Below are positions 1-5,663 of a DNA stretch of 5,705 nt, one piece after another. The notes beneath the pieces were generated by a model. That model searched no databases. It was not told where the DNA came from and saw only the letters and a list, made by a program, of their open reading frames with translations. Both the position numbers and the translations under genes were made by a program. The DNA is from Thermoplasmata archaeon (GTDB lineage Archaea; Thermoplasmatota; Thermoplasmata; UBA184), in NCBI GenBank assembly GCA_027314845.1, contig DAHVAA010000112.1:1-5705 (forward strand). The letters are read 5' to 3'. Position 1 is the first letter of the stretch. Each line of letters opens with the position of its first letter.

Positions 1-1
1 G

Positions 2-784
2 CTCGATCGCCGGACGAAGGTGGTCGCGCTCACCCATGTGTCGAACGTCCTCGGTACGAAGAACCCCGTCCGGGAGATCGCGGACCGTGCCCACGCCGCG
101 GGGGCGCTGGTCGTCGTGGACGCGGCCCAGTCCGCGCCCCACGTGCCGATCGACGTCGACCGGCTCGGGGCGGACTTCCTCGCCTTCTCCGGCCACAAGA
201 CGCTCGGACCGATGGGGATCGGCGCGCTCTGGGGCCGCGCGGCGCTCCTCGACGAGCTCCCTCCGGCCATGGGCGGAGGGGAGATGATCCGGGAGGTCCA
301 CCAGGACCGCGTGAGCTTCGCTGAGGTGCCGGCGAAGTTCGAAGCCGGAACCCCGAACGTTGGCGGCGCCGTCGCGCTCGTGGCGGCCCTCGACTACCTG
401 GAGCAGGTCGGGTGGGAGGACCTCGCCGCGCACGAGCACCGACTCCAGACGACGGCGCTCCGACTCGCGAACGAGCGGCTGGGGGACCAGATCACGATCT
501 ACGGGCCCCGAGACCCGAGGGAGCGGGAGGCCGTGCTCTCCTTCCGCCTAAGGGGCGCCCATCCGCACGACGTCGCGAGCGTGTTGGACGCTCGGGGCAT
601 CTGCGTTCGAGCAGGGCACCATTGCGCGCAGCCGCTTATGGAGCGGCTCGGGGTACCGGCCCTAACGCGGGCGAGCCCATACCTCTACAACACCGAGAGC
701 GAGTTGGAGGAGCTCTTTGACGGGCTGGTCGAGGCGGCTCGGCTGTTTGCTCGGCCGGAGCCGACAGCTCCCGTACGGTCGTGA
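2..784 (+). CDS. sufS: Cysteine desulfurase SufS (type II, PLP-dependent), 5'-truncated
   Basis: This is the C-terminal 260 residues of a class V aminotransferase-fold cysteine desulfurase. It takes sulfur from L-cysteine as an enzyme persulfide, leaving alanine, and passes it to the Suf scaffold in the cytosol. The reading frame is open to the left edge, so roughly 150 N-terminal residues are missing and the true start is not visible. Numbering from the first whole codon: VVVDAAQSAPH carries the Asp (40) and Gln (43) that contact the PLP ring; FSGHK carries the Schiff-base Lys (66, codon 197-199); RAGHHCAQPLM carries the persulfide Cys (208, codon 623-625) in the short-loop context typical of type II (SufS/CsdA) enzymes; RASPYLYNT carries the Arg (223) expected to bind the substrate carboxylate. 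It lies on the same strand as sufB, 161 nt upstream, but sufB has its own promoter. CsdA-like use cannot be excluded, but the suf context favours SufS. Confidence 0.95.
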   Translation, partial: LDRRTKVVALTHVSNVLGTKNPVREIADRAHAAGALVVVDAAQSAPHVPIDVDRLGADFLAFSGHKTLGPMGIGALWGRAALLDELPPAMGGGEMIREVHQDRVSFAEVPAKFEAGTPNVGGAVALVAALDYLEQVGWEDLAAHEHRLQTTALRLANERLGDQITIYGPRDPREREAVLSFRLRGAHPHDVASVLDARGICVRAGHHCAQPLMERLGVPALTRASPYLYNTESELEELFDGLVEAARLFARPEPTAPVRS

Positions 785-907
785 GCGACTCGGGTCAAGT
801 CCTTCCACGGGGTCCGCCAGACTCTGTCGCGAGTTGGTCTACAGGTAGGGTCTTTCCCACTCTGGTTTCGAGAGTCGTCGAAGTGTCGCCGCCCTCACGA
901 CCTCTCA
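785..907. other. sufS-sufB intergenic spacer, no gene seen
   Basis: No open frame with coding character and no tRNA fold was found here. The stretch 849-866 is pyrimidine-rich (two runs of three T among C) and could be where sufS transcripts end, since archaeal termination favours U-rich tracts, but the signal is weak. The sufB promoter begins at its right end. Confidence 0.5.
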
Positions 908-915
908 TTTAAATA
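908..915 (+). promoter_or_regulatory. Archaeal TATA box of sufB
   Basis: TTTAAATA is the only A/T block in a strongly GC-rich neighbourhood. Its centre is about 26 nt before A938, the usual archaeal TATA-to-start distance, which predicts a very short leader of about 8 nt before the ATG at 946. GAGG (937-940), five bases before the ATG, could serve as a minimal Shine-Dalgarno if the transcript starts slightly earlier. The transcription start is inferred from spacing only. Confidence 0.75.
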
Positions 916-925
916 CACCGGGGTG
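915..925 (+). promoter_or_regulatory. Putative suf operator in sufB promoter (ACACCGGGGTG)
   Basis: Inverted repeat CACC-GG-GGTG directly abutting the TATA box. It matches 9 of 11 bases of ACACTTGGGTG in the sufD promoter, differs only at the two central positions, and stands at the same distance from the TAAA of the TATA box. Lying between TATA box and predicted start, a bound protein would be expected to hinder TFB or RNA polymerase, hence repression. The regulator is unknown and the function is inference. Confidence 0.5.
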
Positions 926-945
926 ATGGAATTCCCGAGGCAGAC

Positions 946-2355
946 ATGGCGCAAGCCAACGAGATCACTCCGCTGGACTACACCCGGTACGATTTCAAGA
1001 ACCCCGAGACGTACCGCCTCCGGATCCCGAAGGGCCTTAGCCGCGAGGTCGTGGAGCAGATCTCTCACTTCAAGGACGAGCCGGACTGGATGCTCGAGTA
1101 CCGGCTTCGGGCGTACGACCACTTCGTCGACCGCCCGATGCCCGACTGGGGCCCGAGCCTGACCGACATCGACTTCGACGCCTACACCTACTACGCGAAC
1201 CCGCTTCTCGAGGGCGAGACGAAGCGTAAGTGGGAGGACCTTCCGGACGACATCAAGAACACGTTCGAGAAGCTCGGGATCCCGAAGGCCGAGCGCGAGT
1301 TCTTCGGCGGCGTCGGGGCGCAGTACGACAGCGGGACCGTCTACCACAAGATCCGCGAGGACCTTGCGGCGAAGGGCGTCATCTTCTGCGACACCGACAC
1401 CGCGGTCAAGGAGCACCCCGAGATCGTCCGAAAGTACTTCGGACGGATCGTTCCGTACAACGACAACAAGTTCTCCGCGCTCAACAGCGCGGTCTGGTCC
1501 GGAGGCAGCTTCGTCTACATCCCGCCCGGCGTGGACGCGGGGATCCCGCTCCAGGCGTACTTCCGTATCAACGCGAAGAACGTCGGGCAGTTCGAGCGGA
1601 CGCTGATCATCGCCGACAAGGGGGCCAAGGTGCACTACCTCGAGGGGTGCACGGCACCGATCTACTCGACCGACTCGCTCCACGCGGCGGTCGTGGAGGT
1701 CGTGGCCGAGCCGTACGCCAAGCTCCGCTACACGACCGTGCAGAACTGGTCGAAGAACGTCTACAACCTGGTCACGAAGCGGGCGGTCGCCTACGAGCAC
1801 GCGCTCGTCGAGTGGGTCGACGGCAACATGGGCTCCAAGGTGACGATGAAGTACCCGTCGGTCTACCTCAAAGGACGCGGCGCTCGCGCCGACATCCTTT
1901 CGGTCGCCTTTGCGAGCCAGGGCCAGGTTATCGACTCGGGGGCGAAGGCGGTCCATTCGGCCCCGGATACCTCGAGCAAGATCATTGCGAAGTCGATCGC
2001 CATCCGCGGCGGGCAGACGAGCTACCGTGGACTCCTCCATGTCGCGCCGGGGGCGACCGGCGTCAAGGCCGCGGTGCGTTGCGACGCGCTGCTACCGGAC
2101 GAATCCGGCCGGTCGGACACGTACCCGTACAACGAGATCCATGAGGAGGACGCCACGATCACCCACGAGGCGGTGGTCGGGAAGATCGGCGAAGAGCAGA
2201 TCTTCTACCTGATGAGCCGAGGGCTCACGGAGTCGGACGCGATCCACCTGATCCTGATGGGGTTCCTGGCGGAGTTCGCGAAGGAGCTCCCGGTCGACTA
2301 CGCGATCGAGCTCAACCGGCTGATCCAGCTCGAGATGGCCGGCGCGGTCGGGTAA
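946..2355 (+). CDS. sufB: Fe-S cluster assembly scaffold protein SufB
   Basis: SufB is the scaffold subunit of the SufBCD complex: it receives sulfur from the desulfurase and, with SufD and the ATPase SufC, builds Fe-S clusters in the cytosol. The 469 residues begin with a helical N-terminal region (about 1-110, LDYTRYDFKN, PDWGPSL), followed by the right-handed beta-helix core (about 160-385) and the C-terminal helical SufC-binding region (about 400-469). There are only three cysteines. Cys235 in LEGCTAP matches E. coli Cys254; Cys379 in AVRCDALL matches Cys405; Glu408 in ITHEAVV matches Glu434. Cys405 and Glu434 are reported as needed for cluster formation. The third is Cys148. The N-terminal Cys-rich motif of some bacterial SufB is absent. 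The ATG at 946 is chosen because it follows a TATA box at archaeal spacing and GAGG five bases upstream, and no coding similarity extends further. Intact, with no frameshift. sufC is not in the window. Confidence 0.97.
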   Translation: MAQANEITPLDYTRYDFKNPETYRLRIPKGLSREVVEQISHFKDEPDWMLEYRLRAYDHFVDRPMPDWGPSLTDIDFDAYTYYANPLLEGETKRKWEDLPDDIKNTFEKLGIPKAEREFFGGVGAQYDSGTVYHKIREDLAAKGVIFCDTDTAVKEHPEIVRKYFGRIVPYNDNKFSALNSAVWSGGSFVYIPPGVDAGIPLQAYFRINAKNVGQFERTLIIADKGAKVHYLEGCTAPIYSTDSLHAAVVEVVAEPYAKLRYTTVQNWSKNVYNLVTKRAVAYEHALVEWVDGNMGSKVTMKYPSVYLKGRGARADILSVAFASQGQVIDSGAKAVHSAPDTSSKIIAKSIAIRGGQTSYRGLLHVAPGATGVKAAVRCDALLPDESGRSDTYPYNEIHEEDATITHEAVVGKIGEEQIFYLMSRGLTESDAIHLILMGFLAEFAKELPVDYAIELNRLIQLEMAGAVG

Positions 2356-2379
2356 GCCGAACGGCGACCGTACCGCCCA

Positions 2380-2405
2380 ATCCCGGGTCCCGATAGATCC
2401 GGGAT
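2380..2405. terminator. Hairpin in the convergent sufB / small-gene gap
   Basis: ATCCCGG (2380-2386) and CCGGGAT (2399-2405) are perfect 7-bp complementary arms around a 12-nt loop. It starts 24 nt after the sufB stop and ends 6 nt before the stop of the small gene on the other strand, so it would form in the 3' ends of both convergent transcripts. No U-tract follows on either strand, and archaeal intrinsic termination does not depend on hairpins. It may mark or protect 3' ends rather than terminate. Confidence 0.4.
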
Positions 2406-2411
2406 ACTTGG

Positions 2412-2735
2412 TCAGGGGGGCGGCGAGCTGCGCGCCCGGGGCACTCGCGGCACGTCCGTGTGGGACTTCACGAGGTCGACCACCGCAAGGAGCGTCGCGT
2501 AGGCGAGATTCGCCCGAGCCGCCAGGGCCACCACGGTCCGGCCTCCCTCGGTCGAGAGCTCCTGAAGGGCCGCGGCCAAGAGCAACTCTGCGGTCTCAAG
2601 GCTCACGGGGTCGAGCACTCGCCCCCGGGGGTGGCGAACGAGATCGCCCGTCTCCTCGAGGTCAGAGCGCAGGGAGCGGACGAGCTCTTCCAGCGCCTCG
2701 ACCGAATATCGTTCCGGATCGAGGATGAGGGGCAT
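2412..2735 (-). CDS. Small cysteine-free helical protein of unknown function, downstream of sufD
   Basis: I do not recognise this 107-residue protein. The ATG at 2735 is preferred: GGAG stands 4 nt before it, it lies 20 nt after the sufD stop, and the 16 extra residues of the longer frame (start 2783) overlap sufD and look like read-through of its 3' end. The amino acid makeup looks real, with three predicted helices: 11-28 (acidic/basic amphipathic), 43-61 (Leu/Ala-rich) and 67-90, then a Pro/Arg/Ser tail (from about 95). It has no Cys, so it cannot bind an Fe-S cluster through thiolates. Residues 67-89 loosely fit a helix-turn-helix spacing (TVxxLAxxxxLxxxT), but the second helix is hydrophobic and poor in DNA-contacting residues; it could equally be a packing or membrane-associated helix. 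Tight spacing suggests co-transcription with sufD, hence perhaps a Suf accessory role. That is inference from position only. A spurious frame remains possible. Confidence 0.6.
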   Translation of the reverse strand: MPLILDPERYSVEALEELVRSLRSDLEETGDLVRHPRGRVLDPVSLETAELLLAAALQELSTEGGRTVVALAARANLAYATLLAVVDLVKSHTDVPRVPRARSSPPP

Positions 2736-2755
2736 GGGACTCCGTGGCCGGACCC

Positions 2756-4150
2756 CTACCGGAGCTTCGTGTCGAACCGCCACTCGGGGGCGGCCTCGGT
2801 GCCCGAGACCGAGAGGCTCGGAAGCAGCGGGTACTCGCCCTTCCGCCAGTACACGTCCTTCCCCTCCCAGCGGCGCGCGAGGGTCGGGTAAAGGATCTCG
2901 CGGAGCCCCGGGATCGGTGCTCGTTCGTGCACGTAGGAGAGGAACCCCTCGCCGATCATGCGGACCGCCTCCTCGTGCGTCATGCCGCGCGACTCGAGGT
3001 AGAAGACCTTCTCCGGGTCGACCGGCGCCACCGAGGTCGAATGGGTCGCCTTGACGTCGCGGCAGAGGATCTCGAGGATCGGGATCGTGTCCGAGCGCGC
3101 ACCGCGCGAGAGCAGCATCGCATGCTCGGAGACGTACGCGATCGTCTTGCGGGCCCCGGGTTCGATACGGACAAGCCCCCGGCTCATCCCCCGCGCCTCG
3201 TCGGTGAACACCCCCCGGGTGATCGACTGGGCGTGGGTGTCGGTCGCGACGTGCGTCACGTCGACCGAGCTGTCGTAGGATTGATTCTTCGCCCCGTAGA
3301 ACGTCTGGAGGTCGTCGGCGATCGAACCCGGCCCGACCATCGTGGTCTGGTTCCGAACCTTCGTGCGGAAACCGCCGAGCCCGTTCCAGAGCCAGGCGAT
3401 CCGCGAGTTCGCTCCCGTGGTGACCGACCGGCGGTAGATCGAGACGGTCTTGAGGTCGGGCGCGTGGACCGTGAGGAAGACGACCTTCGCCTGGCTCGAG
3501 AGTTCGAGGTCGGTCGCGGAGGCGTAGAGCCGTTGGCCGTCGGCCGGGGTCTCGGTCGAGTAGGTCTCCTCCGTGACCAGGAGCTGCGCATCGGACCCGG
3601 CGCGGATCGATCGCCGGACCGAGAGGGCTTCGTGAGGGCGCGAAAGGACCGTGAGCTCCTGGACCCGCACCGGCTCGCGGAACCCGTCCGGGACCTCGAG
3701 GCGGTACCCCCGGTTCAGCAGCGTGGTGGCCAGCGCGGAAAGCCGATCGGGCACGGCGCCGGCGCCTCGGAGGAACGTGGCGAGCGTCCCGTTCCCGTGC
3801 TGCCAGAGCTCGGTGAGCGTCGTGGCTCGGACGCCGGCATCGGCCAGAGGCTTCGGCACCTCGACGCGAGTCCCGGACGCGTCATGCACCACCCGGACGG
3901 CGTCCTCGAGCAGCGCCGGCAGCTCGACCGCCGGACCTTTGGCCGCGGGCTCGAGGTCCGAGAGGTCCACGCCCGCGAAGTAGCCATAGCCGCGGTAGAG
4001 CGGGTTCGGCTCGATCGGCAGTTCCCGGAATCGCTCGTACGCCTCCTCGCGCGTCGTGCGGTAAGCCTCCGGGTCGGTGAGTGATCCGGAGAGCGCCCGG
4101 ACCTGCTCGAGCGAGAGCCATTCCGAGTACCGGGGCGCCGCTGAGGCCAT
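2756..4150 (-). CDS. sufD: Fe-S cluster assembly protein SufD
   Basis: SufD is the SufB paralogue that pairs with SufB and SufC; the SufB-SufD interface is where clusters form. The 464 residues comprise an N-terminal helical part (about 1-140, WLSLEQVRALSGSL, EAYERFRELP), the beta-helix core (about 150-375) and the SufBD C-terminal segment ending in DVKATHSTSVAPVDPEKVFY and ESRGMTHEEAVRMIGEGFL. His370 corresponds to E. coli His360, which is required. The adjacent E. coli Cys358 (KCSH) is Ala368 here (KATH). The only cysteine is Cys363. A tail of about 40 residues (from about 425, Trp/Tyr/Pro-containing) extends past the usual end; E. coli SufD is 423 residues. The frame is open upstream to 4216, but the ATG at 4150 is chosen: a TATA box lies 26 nt before it, making the mRNA leaderless, and the 22 extra codons would merely translate the promoter. 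The small gene follows by 20 nt. The tryptophanase gene lies upstream on the same strand. Confidence 0.95.
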   Translation of the reverse strand: MASAAPRYSEWLSLEQVRALSGSLTDPEAYRTTREEAYERFRELPIEPNPLYRGYGYFAGVDLSDLEPAAKGPAVELPALLEDAVRVVHDASGTRVEVPKPLADAGVRATTLTELWQHGNGTLATFLRGAGAVPDRLSALATTLLNRGYRLEVPDGFREPVRVQELTVLSRPHEALSVRRSIRAGSDAQLLVTEETYSTETPADGQRLYASATDLELSSQAKVVFLTVHAPDLKTVSIYRRSVTTGANSRIAWLWNGLGGFRTKVRNQTTMVGPGSIADDLQTFYGAKNQSYDSSVDVTHVATDTHAQSITRGVFTDEARGMSRGLVRIEPGARKTIAYVSEHAMLLSRGARSDTIPILEILCRDVKATHSTSVAPVDPEKVFYLESRGMTHEEAVRMIGEGFLSYVHERAPIPGLREILYPTLARRWEGKDVYWRKGEYPLLPSLSVSGTEAAPEWRFDTKLR

Positions 4151-4157
4151 CGGATTT

Positions 4158-4173
4158 ACACACCCAAGTGTGT
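4158..4173 (-). promoter_or_regulatory. Putative suf operator in sufD promoter (16-bp palindrome)
   Basis: On the - strand ACACAC-TTGG-GTGTGT has perfect 6-bp arms around 4 bases. It sits between the TATA box and the leaderless start codon, about -23 to -8 relative to the ATG. Its core ACACTTGGGTG (4171-4161) matches the sufB promoter element at 9 of 11 bases, with the same centre and the same distance from the TATA box. A dimeric DNA-binding protein is the simplest reading; which one is unknown. Confidence 0.55.
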
Positions 4174-4179
4174 TTATAA
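4173..4179 (-). promoter_or_regulatory. Archaeal TATA box of sufD
   Basis: TTATAAA on the - strand, centred at 4176, is exactly 26 nt before the A of the sufD ATG (4150). This is the canonical archaeal distance to the transcription start and predicts a leaderless mRNA. It is A/T-rich against GC-rich flanks, and settles the start codon choice for sufD. Confidence 0.8.
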
Positions 4180-4208
4180 GATGAGCGGGGGGACCGACCC
4201 CAACCGCG

Positions 4209-4234
4209 GCCGCCACGGCCCCCGGGCCGGCGGC
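4209..4234. terminator. GC-rich hairpin after the tryptophanase gene
   Basis: Outer arms GCCGCC (4209-4214) and GGCGGC (4229-4234) and inner arms GGCC (4217-4220) and GGCC (4225-4228) form a nested, very stable stem with a 4-nt loop and a 2-nt bulge. It begins 17 nt past the tryptophanase stop and lies upstream of the sufD TATA box. A second small stem, GGGG-ACCGA-CCCC, is at 4189-4201. Neither is followed by a U-tract. A role in ending or insulating the upstream transcript is inferred from position. Confidence 0.4.
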
Positions 4235-4251
4235 TCTCGCCCCGACATCGG

Positions 4252-5628
4252 CTATCTCGCAGGGACCTTCGGGCGGAAGTGCGCGGTGAAGTGCGGGAGT
4301 CGTCCGGGCCGATGGGTCATCTCAAGCCCCCGGACCGAGTCGCGTCGCGCGAAGACCCGTCCGATCACCTCCGCTACGTACGCGAGGTGGCTCGCCGAGT
4401 ACGTGCGACGCGGGATCGCGAGGCGCACCAGCTCGAGCGGTCGACGGGTTTCCTCGCCCGACGCGGGGAACATGATCGCACCGATCTCGACCGACCGAAC
4501 CCCGCCCTCCCGATAGATCTCCACGGCCAGGGCCTGGCCGGGGAGGTCGGCCGGTGGGAGGTGCGGAAGGAAGCGCTGCACGTCGAGGTAGACCCCGTGG
4601 CCCCCCACCGGGTGAAGGAACGGTACGCCCAGCCTCTCCAGGCGCTGCGCCAGGAACCGTACCTGCCCGACGCGGTGCGCGAGGTACTCGAGGTCCATCG
4701 CCTCCTCGAGCCCGACCGAGATCGCCTCGAGGTCGCGCCGTGCGAGTCCGCCGTAGGTCGGGAACCCTTCGAAGAGGATCAGGAGCTCTTTCATCTGTTC
4801 GGCGAGCGCCTCGTCGCGCGTGGCCACGAACCCGCCGATGTTCACGAGCCCGTCCTTCTTCGCGCTCATCGTGGCGCCGTCCGCGAGGTCGAAGAACGCG
4901 CGCCCGATCTCGGAGATCGACCGCGAGTCCATCCCCGGCTCTCGCTCGCGGACCAGGTAGGCGTTCTCGGCCCAGCGGCACATGTCGAAGTAGAGGGGGA
5001 CGCCGTGGTCCCGGCAGAGCTTCGCCACCTCGCGCGCGTTCGCGAGCGAGACCGGCTGACCCCCGCCGGTGTTGTTGGTGATCGTCATCATGACGAGCGG
5101 GATCCGATCGTGGGACCCGAGGAGTCGGTCCAACGCCCCCACGTCCATGTTCCCCTTGAACGGGAAGTCGCTCACCGGATCGTACGCTTCGGCGACCGCG
5201 AGGTTCACCGGCCGCGCCCCCTGATGGAGCACATGCGCCTGCGTCGTGTCGAAGTGCATGTTGTTCGGCACGACGTCGCCCGGCCGGCAGAGGGCCGAGA
5301 ACAGGAGGTTCTCCGCGGCCCGGCCCTGGTGAGCCGGTAGAACGTGCGGAAATCCTGTGATCGCCCGGACGGTCGACTCGAAGCGCGCGAAGTTTCGACT
5401 TCCGGCGTAGGTCTCGTCGCCGACCATGAGCGCGGCCCACTGCCGGTCGCTCATCGCGCCCGTGCCCGAGTCGGTAAGGAGGTCGATCCGGATATCGTCC
5501 GAATGGAGGTTGAAGAGATTGAAGTGCGCCCGCTCGAGCGCCCGCTCCCGGTCCGAGCGGCTCGGCTGGGCGATCCGTTCGACGACCTTCGTGCGGTACG
5601 GTTCAAAAGGGAGCTCTTCCGCGCTCAT
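4252..5628 (-). CDS. tnaA: Tryptophanase-type beta-eliminating PLP lyase (tryptophanase/tyrosine phenol-lyase family)
   Basis: 458 residues spanning the full family length (E. coli TnaA 471, Citrobacter tyrosine phenol-lyase 456). Family motifs in order: LPFEPYRTKVVE (6-17), IDLLTDSGTGAMS (48-60), Tyr74 in DETYAGS, PAHQGR (98-103, PLP phosphate), GGQPVSLAN (189-197), FDMCRWAENAY with Asp215 and Arg218 at the PLP ring, MSAKKDG with Schiff-base Lys258, EGFPTYGGL (287-295), IPRRTY (405-410). Residues that separate the two activities point to tryptophanase: Asp127 in FDTTQAH (TnaA Asp137; Thr124 in the phenol-lyase), Ile382 in SVEIG (Arg381 in the phenol-lyase) and His446 in HFTAH (TnaA His463; Phe448 in the phenol-lyase). 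Expected reaction: tryptophan to indole, pyruvate and ammonia. Other stretches (MSDRQWA, YAGSRNF, NIGGF) read more like phenol-lyase. The ATG at 5628 lies about 26 nt after a TATA-like element. GGGAGG touches the ATG with no spacer, so it is unlikely to act as a ribosome site. It precedes sufD, separated by 101 nt and a new promoter. Confidence 0.92.
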   Translation of the reverse strand: MSAEELPFEPYRTKVVERIAQPSRSDRERALERAHFNLFNLHSDDIRIDLLTDSGTGAMSDRQWAALMVGDETYAGSRNFARFESTVRAITGFPHVLPAHQGRAAENLLFSALCRPGDVVPNNMHFDTTQAHVLHQGARPVNLAVAEAYDPVSDFPFKGNMDVGALDRLLGSHDRIPLVMMTITNNTGGGQPVSLANAREVAKLCRDHGVPLYFDMCRWAENAYLVREREPGMDSRSISEIGRAFFDLADGATMSAKKDGLVNIGGFVATRDEALAEQMKELLILFEGFPTYGGLARRDLEAISVGLEEAMDLEYLAHRVGQVRFLAQRLERLGVPFLHPVGGHGVYLDVQRFLPHLPPADLPGQALAVEIYREGGVRSVEIGAIMFPASGEETRRPLELVRLAIPRRTYSASHLAYVAEVIGRVFARRDSVRGLEMTHRPGRLPHFTAHFRPKVPAR

Positions 5629-5642
5629 CCTCCCGAGAACCG

Positions 5643-5663
5643 GCGGTCGGTATTTGAGACCGC
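5643..5663 (-). promoter_or_regulatory. Tryptophanase gene promoter with inverted repeat around the TATA element
   Basis: On the - strand TCAAATAC (TATA-like, CAAATA at 5656-5651) is centred about 26 nt before the ATG at 5628, which predicts a leaderless transcript. It lies inside the 9-nt spacer of a perfect 6-bp inverted repeat, GCGGTC (5643-5648) and GACCGC (5658-5663). A protein bound there would cover the TATA box and could repress. The CAC-N4-GTG suf element is absent. The TATA match is weaker than those of sufB and sufD. Confidence 0.45.

Noticed and set aside
31..40. CACCCATGTG, another CAC-N4-GTG occurrence
   Set aside because: It lies within sufS coding sequence (His-Val codons) with no TATA box beside it; a six-base pattern is expected by chance in a window of this size.
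785..906. Possible tRNA or structured RNA between sufS and sufB
   Set aside because: AGACTCT and AGAGTC can pair over distance, but no cloverleaf, T-loop or anticodon arm can be drawn.
895..2040. Long open frame on the - strand opposite sufB (381 codons)
   Set aside because: It is the antisense shadow of sufB, rich in Arg/Val/Asp/Leu with no family resemblance. Long antisense frames are common in GC-rich genes.
2460..2891. Open frame of 143 codons on the + strand over the small gene and sufD end
   Set aside because: It crosses two - strand genes, shows no helix or family pattern, and lacks a promoter or ribosome site.
2744..4084. Long + strand open frame opposite sufD (446 codons)
   Set aside because: Arg/Glu/Asp/Val-rich shadow of sufD; the - strand frame gives an unmistakable SufD protein.
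4279..5340. Open frame on the + strand opposite the tryptophanase gene (353 codons)
   Set aside because: Shadow composition; the - strand frame has every tryptophanase-family motif intact.
5629..5634. GGGAGG as a ribosome binding site for the tryptophanase gene
   Set aside because: It directly touches the ATG with no spacer, and the TATA spacing implies it would not be in the mRNA.
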